Source: JAWLCG01 sp041687295
Lineage (GTDB): Bacteria; Planctomycetota; Phycisphaerae; SM23-33; FEN-1343
Assembly (NCBI GenBank): GCA_041687295.1
Contig: JAWLCG010000077.1
Span: 1-15,797, forward strand
Reading direction: 5' to 3'
Length of the DNA: 15,797 bases
The notes beneath the pieces are model-generated. The model was not told the DNA's origin and searched no databases. It saw nothing but the letters and a program-made list of their open reading frames with translations. The position numbers and the translations under genes are program-made. Positions 6,033 to 12,354 of this stretch are shown in pieces. The first letter of the stretch is position 1; each line of letters starts with the position of its first letter.

Positions 6033-6833
6033 ATGGCCATCGCCTGCTCCACCAGCGCGTTCAAGACCGACTTCGAGTCCGCCCTCGGCGAGGTCGCCCG
6101 CCTGGGCTTCAAGCACGTCGACCTCATCGCCATCGGTGGCTGGAACCACGTGAGCCTGCCCAAGCTGGTCGATAGCTTCGACGCGACGGCCGACCGTATC
6201 GAGGGCCTGCTGAGCCGCTACGGCCTGACGCCGGTGGCCATGAACTTCGCCGTCCACCACCCCCACCAGCGCACCGACGAGCAGGCCAACGCCAACCGCC
6301 TCGAACAGGTGCGGGCCCAGACGCGGATCATGAACCGCCTGGGCGTCAAGGTCGCCTCCTTCTACCCCGGCTACAAGGCCGAGGACCGCCGCTGGGAGGA
6401 CGTGCTGGCCGACGAGGTGGCCACCCTCGGCGAGATGCTCGCCATAGGCCGCGACGCCGGCGTGACGCTCTGCGTCGAGCCACACTTCGGCACGCCCTTC
6501 CAGAGCGTCCGCCAGGGCCTGGGGCTGCTCGAGGCGCTGCCCGAGCTGCAAATCGCCTACGACCCCAGCCACTACGCCATGCAGGGCATAGATTTGCGCG
6601 AGACGCAGCCCCTGCTCGACCGGGCCGCCACCGTCCACCTCCGCGACGCCGGCCCCGACAAGATGCAGCGCCCCGTCGGCGAGGGCACCGTCGATTTCGA
6701 CTGGATCATCCAGACCCTCCAGGCCCGCCACTACGCCGGCCAGTGGTCCATCGAGTACCTGCCCAGCGAGGAGATCGACATCCCCGCCCAGATCGTAGCC
6801 CTGGAACACCTGCTCAAACGCAAGGGCCTGTAG
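6033..6833 (+). CDS. Sugar phosphate isomerase/epimerase-like TIM barrel protein
   Basis: This 266-aa protein belongs to the xylose isomerase-like (AP endonuclease family 2) TIM-barrel group, which holds isomerases, epimerases and dehydratases of sugars and polyols acting in the cytoplasm. Typical strand-end motifs are in order: VARLGFKHVDL (21-31), CVEPHFGTPF (147-156, E149 a likely metal ligand), IAYDPSHYAMQG (174-185, D177), TVHLRDAG (200-207, H202) followed by VGEGTVDFDWI, and SIEYLPSE (239-246, E241). E149, D177, H202 and E241 together match the usual divalent-metal site. The ATG at 6033 is preceded by AAAGGAGA at good spacing. There is no signal peptide. The substrate cannot be read from sequence, and neighbours do not form a sugar pathway. 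Confidence 0.88.
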   Translation: MAIACSTSAFKTDFESALGEVARLGFKHVDLIAIGGWNHVSLPKLVDSFDATADRIEGLLSRYGLTPVAMNFAVHHPHQRTDEQANANRLEQVRAQTRIMNRLGVKVASFYPGYKAEDRRWEDVLADEVATLGEMLAIGRDAGVTLCVEPHFGTPFQSVRQGLGLLEALPELQIAYDPSHYAMQGIDLRETQPLLDRAATVHLRDAGPDKMQRPVGEGTVDFDWIIQTLQARHYAGQWSIEYLPSEEIDIPAQIVALEHLLKRKGL

Positions 6834-6844
6834 CCCCCCCGTAG

Positions 6845-6872
6845 GCCGGGCCGAGCCCCAGCGAGGCCCGGC
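6845..6872 (+). terminator. GC-rich hairpin after the isomerase-like gene
   Basis: GCCGGGCC (6845-6852) pairs with GGCCCGGC (6865-6872) around a 12-nt loop, starting 11 nt after the stop codon. It lacks a T tract. It resembles the GTAGGC-type inverted repeat at 12165-12251 in style and may be a short relative of it. Confidence 0.4.
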
Positions 6873-6907
6873 ACCCGCAAAGGACCAAGCACTCACATAA
6901 GGGCCAA

Positions 6908-6947
6908 CGCATTAACCTATTTCCAATCAACCAATTAACTCATTAAC
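6908..6947. repeat. AT-rich tract with ATTAAC words
   Basis: ATTAAC occurs at 6911-6916, 6934-6939 and 6942-6947. CGCATTAAC (6908-6916) is the exact reverse complement of the GTTAATGCG register of the array at 3181-3220. The tract occupies the space just upstream of the GGQ-domain gene, where no Shine-Dalgarno sequence is seen. Confidence 0.5.
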
Positions 6948-6958
6948 CAATCCCCCCC

Positions 6959-7507
6959 ATGCCCTCTCCCGCCCCCGACCCGCTGGCCCTCGAGGACGAG
7001 CAACTGCTCGGCGAGTGCGAGGTGCATACCTACAAGTCCAGCGGCCCAGGCGGGCAGCACCGCAACAAGGTCAGCTCGGCCGTGCGACTGGTCCATCGCC
7101 CCACCGGTGTGCAGGCCCACGGCGACGAGAGCCGCAGCCAGCACGAGAACAAACGACTGGCTCTCAAGCGATTGCGGATGCACATCGCCCTGCAGCTCCG
7201 CCGGCCCGTAGACCTGAAAAGCGTCTCGCCGGCCACCGTCCCGCCCGAGCTGGCCGAGTGCCTCCACCACGCCACCGGCACCGCCACCGGGCAGCGGCTC
7301 GACGTCGGTCGGCGCGACCGCCGCCTTTGGCCGGCCGCCCGGTTCGTCCTGGACGTCCTGGAGGCCTGCGAGGCCCGCCTCTCCGACGCCGCCGCCCTGC
7401 TCGGCGTCACCACCGCCAACCTCGTCCGCTTCTGCCGCACCGACCGCCACCTCTTCGCCGCCGTCCAGCAGATGCGCCAACGCCACGGCCTGCCGCAGCT
7501 GCGCTAG
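6959..7507 (+). CDS. Release-factor-like GGQ domain protein with extra C-terminal domain
   Basis: This 182-aa protein carries a class-I release-factor catalytic domain but no codon-recognition domain. Residues 15-80 contain YKSSGPGGQHRNKVSSAVRL (25-44) with GGQ at 31-33, and DESRSQHENK (56-65), the hallmark of peptidyl-tRNA hydrolysis in RF1/RF2 and in rescue factors such as ArfB. A role in releasing stalled ribosomes is therefore likely but inferred. ArfB normally ends in a basic tail; here about 100 further residues include a helix-turn-helix-like stretch, RLSDAAALLGVTTANLVRF (about 140-158), ending in RQRHGLPQLR. No Shine-Dalgarno sequence precedes the ATG (the upstream bases are CCCCCCC after AT-rich DNA), so the start is the least certain part. 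Confidence 0.87.
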   Translation: MPSPAPDPLALEDEQLLGECEVHTYKSSGPGGQHRNKVSSAVRLVHRPTGVQAHGDESRSQHENKRLALKRLRMHIALQLRRPVDLKSVSPATVPPELAECLHHATGTATGQRLDVGRRDRRLWPAARFVLDVLEACEARLSDAAALLGVTTANLVRFCRTDRHLFAAVQQMRQRHGLPQLR

Positions 7508-7588
7508 GCGCCGCCCCTCCGGCAAATTGGGTTCGTTTCATCAGGAGACCCTGCCCGCGACCCGTGCCAACCCGCGTCGAAGGGCCCA

Positions 7589-7616
7589 AATTGTATATTG
7601 TATACAATATACAATT
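7589..7616. promoter_or_regulatory. Perfect 28-bp AT-rich palindrome (possible operator or repeat)
   Basis: Positions 7589-7616 read identically on both strands. The centre is ATTGTATACAAT, flanked by a second TTGTATA/TATACAA pair, within otherwise very GC-rich DNA. The core resembles operators bound by GntR-family regulators, but no regulator gene is nearby and the next start is 300 nt away. It may instead be a dispersed palindrome like its neighbour at 7647-7721. Confidence 0.7.
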
Positions 7617-7646
7617 CCGCGACCGCTCAGAGCGACGAGCCCGTTG

Positions 7647-7721
7647 GGAGTGCGGCGAAGCATTCGCCGCTTTGGCTTTGCTCGCCACCCAGCCAAAGCG
7701 GCGACTCTGTCGCCGCACTCC
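7647..7721. repeat. Nested palindromic repeat, copy 2
   Basis: This has the same plan as 4481-4556: outer arms GGAGTGCGGCGA and TCGCCGCACTCC, and inner arms TTCGCCGCTTTGGCT and AGCCAAAGCGGCGA. The arms are nearly identical to copy 1; the bulge and the central loop differ (loop TTGCTCGCCACCC against TGGGTCGCCATCG). Conservation of the arms with drift in loops argues that pairing matters. The remainder of the gap (7722-7914) shows no feature. Confidence 0.9.
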
Positions 7722-7914
7722 AAAGGGGGCTTGCCGCCGATGGTGGCTTGGCACCCGGGTCGGCCCGCTGGGAGCCGGGGCTCAGGCAGAGCGAGGGGCG
7801 TTGCGGCCGAAGTCTTTATAGCCCAGGTGACGCGGGACGGGGGGCGGGTGGTTTGGGACGGAATCCCAGGGCAATCTCGGCAAATCGCTGGACGAGCGGC
7901 GGTCGGCGCGTAGG

Positions 7915-8586
7915 ATGGATCGGATGGACGCGGGGCTATTTGGGCAGGGCGTGGTCATCGGGCTGATGGCGGCGGTGCCGATCGGGCCGGTGAATATCGA
8001 GATCATCCGGCGGGGCCTGACGCGCGGCTTTCGCCCGGCCCTGGCGCTGGGGCTGGGGGCGGTGTCGGTCGATGCGGTCTACCTGACGCTGGTCCTGGCC
8101 GGCGTGGTGCAGTGGGTCCGCGCGGAATGGCTGCAACGGCTGATGCTGGCCGGCGGGGGAGTGTTTCTGCTGGCGCTGGGGGTGCTGGCGGTGCGGTCGG
8201 CGCGGCGGGTGTTCGAGCCGGGCTGGCTGGAGCAGGCCCGCGGCGCCACCGGCGGCGGCCTGGGTTCGGTGGGCCGAAGCTACCTGGTGGGCCTGGGCCT
8301 GACGGCGAGCAGTCCGTACACGATCGCGTATTGGGTGAGCGTGTCGGTGCAGCTGGCGGGCCGGGCGTTCGACTGGGCCGACTACTCGGCCAGCCTGGCC
8401 GGGGTTTTCAGCGCGACGCTGAGCTGGGTGCTGTTCATCAGCGGCCTGTGCGCGTTGGGGCGGCGTTGGGTGGGCCCGCGGCTGTTCGGGCTGTTCAACC
8501 TGCTGGGGGCGGCGTTGCTGGGGGCCTTTGGCGTGTATTTTCTGGTCTCGGCGCTGTGGTGGTCACGGGCCGGGACAGGCCTATAG
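7915..8586 (+). CDS. LysE/RhtB family amino-acid exporter
   Basis: This 223-aa integral membrane protein has about six hydrophobic segments (roughly 9-27, 40-64, 72-92, 115-140, 150-178 and 190-215). The N-terminal MAAVPIGPVNIEIIRRGLTRG stretch (18-38) corresponds to the LysE/RhtB signature (PGP-N-hydrophobic followed by G-hydrophobic), and TASSPYTIAYW (128-138) to the second conserved block. Members export amino acids or related metabolites across the inner membrane. The length is normal. The start could be the ATG at 7915 or that at 7924; GGAT/GGATCGG sequence upstream of the latter makes it a good alternative. TAGGAT at 7911-7916 resembles a -10 box but would leave no leader. The substrate is unknown, and there is no evidence that the adjacent outer-membrane protein is its partner. 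Confidence 0.86.
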   Translation: MDRMDAGLFGQGVVIGLMAAVPIGPVNIEIIRRGLTRGFRPALALGLGAVSVDAVYLTLVLAGVVQWVRAEWLQRLMLAGGGVFLLALGVLAVRSARRVFEPGWLEQARGATGGGLGSVGRSYLVGLGLTASSPYTIAYWVSVSVQLAGRAFDWADYSASLAGVFSATLSWVLFISGLCALGRRWVGPRLFGLFNLLGAALLGAFGVYFLVSALWWSRAGTGL

Positions 8587-8632
8587 GCGTCTGCGCGAGG
8601 CCAGACCGACCGGGCGGCCTGGCAGCGCACGA

Positions 8633-8660
8633 TTGACAGTGACCCCGGGCAGTTTATAAT
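8633..8660 (+). promoter_or_regulatory. Perfect-consensus sigma70 promoter for the TolC-like gene
   Basis: TTGACA (8633-8638) and TATAAT (8655-8660) both match consensus at all six bases, with a 16-nt spacer. Transcription should start near 8667-8668, only about 3-4 nt before the ATG at 8671. No Shine-Dalgarno sequence lies between promoter and ATG, so the mRNA is predicted to be leaderless. Confidence 0.8.
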
Positions 8661-8670
8661 CGCGCGGCAT

Positions 8671-10551
8671 ATGAACACTTACCGCTTTGCCACCGTCGTC
8701 GGCCTGCTGCTCGTGGCCGGGATCCTCACCGGGTGCCTCGTCTCGCCGGGCGAGGTGGACCCTGACCTGCTCTACCAGTACCAGCAGCGGACAGTGCTGA
8801 TGGGCCCGCCGGCGCGGACCAACGAGCTGCTGGCGGTGCCCGGCTCGACGGGCGCGCCGCTGCCGATGCGGGTCGACCCGCAGACCGGCGCCAAGCTCGT
8901 CGAGCTGAGCCTCCAGCAGGTGCTCTACCGCACGCTGGCCAACAGCCTGGACATCAAGGTCACCGGCTACGACCCGGCCATCGCCCGCCAGGACGTGATC
9001 GCGGCGGCGGCGGCATTCGACTACATCGTCTTCGGCTCGGTGGCCTGGGACAAGACCGACAGCCTGAGCCTCTCGGACATCTCGCGTCAGCAGTCCGAGA
9101 CGCTGCGGGCCCAGGCCGGCGTGCGCCGTCCGCTGCCCACCGGCGGCGAGGCCAGCGTCGCCTACCAGGTCACGCGGATCGACAACGAGATCCTCCGCAA
9201 CCGCCTGCCGTTCAACCCCGCGTACGAGCAGACGCTGGCCTTCCAGCTCACCCAGCCGCTGCTGCGGAACTTCGGGCCCGACGTGAACCTGGCCCAGCTG
9301 CGGGTGGCGAGGCTCAACCACAGCATCTCGCTGGCACAGTTCCACGCCCGCGTGCTGGACGTGCTGACCGAGGTGCAGGCGCAGTACTGGCAGCTGGCGC
9401 GTGCCCGCGAGGATCTGCAGATCCAGCAGCGGCTGCTGGAGGAGACCGAGCGGACGCTGGAGCTGGTCCGCCAGCGTCTGCCGCTGGACGCCAGCCGGGT
9501 GCAGCTCTCGCAGACCGAGGCCGCCGTCGCCAGCCGTCGGGCCGCCCTGATCCGCGCCCGCAACGAGATCCAGGACGTGCAGGATTCGCTGGTTCGGCTG
9601 ATGGCCGACTCGTCGCTTTCGCTGGTGGACGACCTGGTGATCGTGCCGACCACGCCGCTGGCCAGCGAGGCGGTGGTGCTGGACCGGGGCGACCTGATCG
9701 CGACGGCCCTGAAGTACAGCCCCGAGCTGGCGCAGGCAAGGCTGGCGATCTCGATCGGCAACATCCAGGTCCGCGTGGCCCGCAACCAGCTGCTGCCCAG
9801 GCTGGACCTGCAGGCGGGCGTGGATGTCAGCGGGGTGGATGACGGCTTCGGCAGCAGCTTCAACGAGCTGGATGACCATGACTACATCGACTACAGCCTG
9901 GTCGCCCTGTTCGAGTACCCCCTGGGCAATCGGGCCGCCAAGGCCGTCCTGCGGCAGAGCCGCCTGCGCCGCATGCAGAGCGTGGTGACGCTACAGAACA
10001 CCGCCGACCAGGTGGCCCTGTCGGTCAACGAGGCCGTCCGTGAGGTGGCCGCCAGCCTGGACGAGATGCGCGCCCAGCGAGAGACCCTCGAGGCCAACCG
10101 CGAGTACCTCCAGGCCATCAAAGACCGCCAGGAGTTCCGCGGGGCGCTGAACCCCGAGTTCCTGGAGCTGCGCCTGCGGGCGGAGGAGCAGATCTCGGCG
10201 GCCGCCCGAAGCCTGCTGCTGGCGACGGTGAACTACAACATCGCCCAGCTCAACCTGGCGCGGATCACCGGCACGAGCCTGCGGATGGCCGGCGTGGTCA
10301 TCAGCGACGCGGAGATGGCCGACTTCTTCGAGATGCTCGCCGAGCGGGTCGAACTGCCCGCCGGCATGGTCGCCCGCCAGGCCGAGGCCATGCCCCTCGG
10401 CCCCGCCACGGTGGTGCCGATGACCCCGGCGACGCAGACGGCCCCCGCCCCCGAGGCCGGCGCGCCCGAGGCGATCGTCTGGCCCGAGCCGCAGGATCAG
10501 CCGCAGATCCTCCTGCCTGAGGCGTCCGCGACGGCGCCGGCGGCGGAGTAG
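8671..10551 (+). CDS. TolC-like outer-membrane efflux lipoprotein
   Basis: This 626-aa outer-membrane factor has a lipoprotein signal peptide: MNTYRF, a hydrophobic core (7-19) and lipobox LTGC with C22. After a linker, residues about 95-330 and 340-535 hold the two repeats typical of the OEP/TolC family: long amphipathic helices (for example LDVLTEVQAQYWQLARARED) and beta-strand-like segments (LAFQLTQPLLRNFGP; YSLVALFEYPLGNRAA). The tail from about 565 is rich in Pro and Ala and probably disordered. Such proteins form the outer-membrane exit duct of tripartite exporters. No periplasmic adaptor or inner-membrane pump is adjacent, so its partners must be encoded elsewhere. The ATG at 8671 is fixed by the signal peptide, yet it sits only 10 nt after a perfect TATAAT. 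There is an 80-nt gap to the following mutase gene. Confidence 0.92.
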   Translation: MNTYRFATVVGLLLVAGILTGCLVSPGEVDPDLLYQYQQRTVLMGPPARTNELLAVPGSTGAPLPMRVDPQTGAKLVELSLQQVLYRTLANSLDIKVTGYDPAIARQDVIAAAAAFDYIVFGSVAWDKTDSLSLSDISRQQSETLRAQAGVRRPLPTGGEASVAYQVTRIDNEILRNRLPFNPAYEQTLAFQLTQPLLRNFGPDVNLAQLRVARLNHSISLAQFHARVLDVLTEVQAQYWQLARAREDLQIQQRLLEETERTLELVRQRLPLDASRVQLSQTEAAVASRRAALIRARNEIQDVQDSLVRLMADSSLSLVDDLVIVPTTPLASEAVVLDRGDLIATALKYSPELAQARLAISIGNIQVRVARNQLLPRLDLQAGVDVSGVDDGFGSSFNELDDHDYIDYSLVALFEYPLGNRAAKAVLRQSRLRRMQSVVTLQNTADQVALSVNEAVREVAASLDEMRAQRETLEANREYLQAIKDRQEFRGALNPEFLELRLRAEEQISAAARSLLLATVNYNIAQLNLARITGTSLRMAGVVISDAEMADFFEMLAERVELPAGMVARQAEAMPLGPATVVPMTPATQTAPAPEAGAPEAIVWPEPQDQPQILLPEASATAPAAE

Positions 10552-10569
10552 CGGCCGCGGTGAGGACTC

Positions 10570-10575
10570 TATAAT
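10570..10575 (+). promoter_or_regulatory. Candidate -10 element for the phosphohexomutase gene
   Basis: A perfect TATAAT lies 56 nt upstream of the mutase ATG, but no -35-like hexamer is found 16-18 nt before it. A ribosome-binding GGAG lies at 10618-10621, 10 nt from the ATG. A start here would allow expression independent of the tolC-like gene. Confidence 0.35.
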
Positions 10576-10631
10576 TCCGGCGGGGCCATCGGCCCGGGCC
10601 GGACAAGCGACATCGACGGAGTACATCGACC

Positions 10632-12017
10632 ATGGCAGACATCGAGGCGGTATTCAAGGCGTACGACATCCGGGGCGTCTACCCCACGCAGGTGGACGAG
10701 GACCTCGCCTGGAAGGTGGGCCACGGCACGGCCCAGTTCCTGCGCAGCCTGCTGAGCGGCTACGATCGCGGCCAGAGCGCCGCCAATCGCGTCGTCGTCG
10801 GCCAGGACATGCGGACCCACAGCCCCGGCATGGCCGAGGCGCTGATGGACGGCGTGACCAGCACCGGCACCGGCTGCGTGCACGTGGGCATGGTCGACAC
10901 GCCGTTCGTCTATTTCGCCGTCAACCACCTCGGCGCCTGCGGGGGCATTCAGGTGACGGCCAGCCACAATCCGCCCCAGTACAACGGCTTCAAGATCTCC
11001 GGCCTCAAGGCCAAGCCCATCGGCGAGACCACGGGCCTCAAGGAGATCAAGCGGATCGTCGCGACGCTGCGGCGGATGCCGTCGTCGGCGTCCAGCGCGC
11101 CGGTCGAGATGAACCTCTGGAACGAGTACCGCAAGCACGTGCTGCACTTCCTCAAGCTGCAGCGCCCCCTGCGGGTGGTGGTGGACGCCTCCAACGGCAT
11201 GGCCGGCAAGATGATGCCGGAGATCTTCGACGGCATCGCCGATCTGGAGATCATCCCGATCAACTTCGAGATCACCGGGCAGTTCGTGCATCCGCCCAAC
11301 CCGCTGATCGAGGAGAACCTGCAGATGACCAAGGACGCCGTCCGCGAGCACGGGGCGGACCTGGGCGTCTGCTTCGACGGCGACGCCGACCGCTGCATGT
11401 TCGTCGACGAGGAGGGCCGAAGCGTCGCCAGCGACCTGATGACCGCCCTGCTGGCCCGCCACTTCCTGCGGAACAACCCCGGCTCGATGGTGGTCTACGA
11501 CCTCCGCTCCAGCCGCGTGGTCGCCGAGGAGATCAAGAACGCCGGCGGCGTGCCACGCCGCGAGCGCGTGGGCCATGCCTTCATGAAAAAGGCCATCGCC
11601 GAGGGCCATGCCATCTTCGGCGGCGAGCTGAGCGGGCACTACTACTTCCGCGACAACTTCAACGCCGACAGCGGCGCGATCGTCTTCGCCGTCGCCTGCA
11701 GCGTGCTCAGCAGCGGCCGGGAGAGCTTCGGCCAGCGGATCGCGCCGCTCCGCCGCTACGCCAGCAGCGGCGAGGTGAACTTCACCGTCGAAGACAAGGC
11801 CGCCAAAATGAAGGAAGTCGAGCAGACCTTCTCCGACGCCGAAATCGACCACCTCGACGGCGTGACCGTGCAGTACCCCGACTGGTGGTGCAACGTCCGC
11901 CCGAGCAACACCGAGCCGCTGCTGCGGCTCAACGTCGAGGCCAAGGACCAGGACCTGCTCGACCAGAAGCTCCGGGTCATCGAGGACATCCTCGGCAAGC
12001 GGGCCGAGGGGCACTGA
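10632..12017 (+). CDS. Phosphomannomutase / phosphoglucomutase
   Basis: This 461-aa cytosolic enzyme of the alpha-D-phosphohexomutase family interconverts hexose 1- and 6-phosphates, feeding nucleotide-sugar and envelope polysaccharide synthesis. All four signature regions are visible: the phosphoserine loop TASHNP (109-114, S111), the Mg-binding DGDADR (249-254), the sugar-binding GGELSGH (330-336) and the phosphate-binding RPSNTEP (423-429). The N-terminal FKAYDIRGVYP (8-18) and overall length fit the AlgC/ManB type, which often acts on both mannose and glucose phosphates. GGAG at 10618-10621 supports the ATG at 10632. No partner gene for GDP-mannose synthesis is adjacent. It converges with the URO-D gene across a repeat-rich gap. 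Confidence 0.95.
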   Translation: MADIEAVFKAYDIRGVYPTQVDEDLAWKVGHGTAQFLRSLLSGYDRGQSAANRVVVGQDMRTHSPGMAEALMDGVTSTGTGCVHVGMVDTPFVYFAVNHLGACGGIQVTASHNPPQYNGFKISGLKAKPIGETTGLKEIKRIVATLRRMPSSASSAPVEMNLWNEYRKHVLHFLKLQRPLRVVVDASNGMAGKMMPEIFDGIADLEIIPINFEITGQFVHPPNPLIEENLQMTKDAVREHGADLGVCFDGDADRCMFVDEEGRSVASDLMTALLARHFLRNNPGSMVVYDLRSSRVVAEEIKNAGGVPRRERVGHAFMKKAIAEGHAIFGGELSGHYYFRDNFNADSGAIVFAVACSVLSSGRESFGQRIAPLRRYASSGEVNFTVEDKAAKMKEVEQTFSDAEIDHLDGVTVQYPDWWCNVRPSNTEPLLRLNVEAKDQDLLDQKLRVIEDILGKRAEGH

Positions 12018-12018
12018 G

Positions 12019-12046
12019 GATTTTTGATTTTTGATTTTTGATTTTT
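12019..12046. repeat. Four tandem copies of GATTTTT just after the mutase stop
   Basis: Four perfect GATTTTT units begin 2 nt after the stop codon and are followed by GATCTGCGATTTTCGA. The T-rich runs precede, instead of follow, the GC-rich hairpin at 12060-12097. The arrangement of GATC/GATT words beside a GC stem echoes 95-179. Confidence 0.9.
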
Positions 12047-12059
12047 GATCTGCGATTTT

Positions 12060-12097
12060 CGAGGGCAGGGCCGCGTGCGAACGCCGCCCTGCCCTCG
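12060..12097 (+). terminator. Terminator-like hairpin after the mutase gene
   Basis: CGAGGGCAGGGC (12060-12071) pairs perfectly with GCCCTGCCCTCG (12086-12097) around a 14-nt loop, followed by TGTTCTG. It is a strong 12-bp stem but has only a poor T tract. On the minus strand the GATTTTT array becomes an A-rich tract. Confidence 0.5.
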
Positions 12098-12164
12098 TGT
12101 TCTGCGCCCCCCCTGCCCAAGGCCACTCTGCCTACCGAATCTGTGGGCATCCCGGGCCCAGGCG

Positions 12165-12251
12165 AAGGTGGGGCTGCGCTAACGCTGCGCCCCAGCCTAC
12201 GAAGTCGGCCCGCGCCGTAGGCTGGGGCGCAGCGAAGCGAAGCCCCACCTT
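12165..12251. repeat. Long inverted repeat of the GTAGGCTGGGGC type
   Basis: The left arm (12165-12201) and right arm (12216-12251) are about 37 nt each. They share AAGGTGGGGCT at the outer end and CTGCGCCCCAGCCTACG at the inner end, with a small mismatch region between them and a 14-nt loop. It lies between the convergent mutase and URO-D genes and could block transcription in both directions. Design and position suggest a dispersed palindromic element. The rest of the 12018-12354 gap has no gene. Confidence 0.88.
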
Positions 12252-12354
12252 CCCGGGTGCCCCCAGCCCGCACGGCCGACGGGCAAACGGTCTGGTCAGC
12301 TTGGAACAGTGGGTCTGGATCGTGCCGGAAGCTGCCCGACTGCAGAGGGTCTCT

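Noticed and set aside
5787..6896. N-terminal extension of the HD-GYP frame upstream of 5786
   Set aside because: This part overlaps the isomerase-like gene on the opposite strand, has no domain, and a GTG with a good ribosome-binding site lies at 5786 just before the first membrane helix.
7598..7966. Open frame of 122 codons across the gap between 7508 and 7914
   Set aside because: It is made largely of the 28-bp palindrome and the nested palindrome copy, and overlaps the LysE start in another frame.
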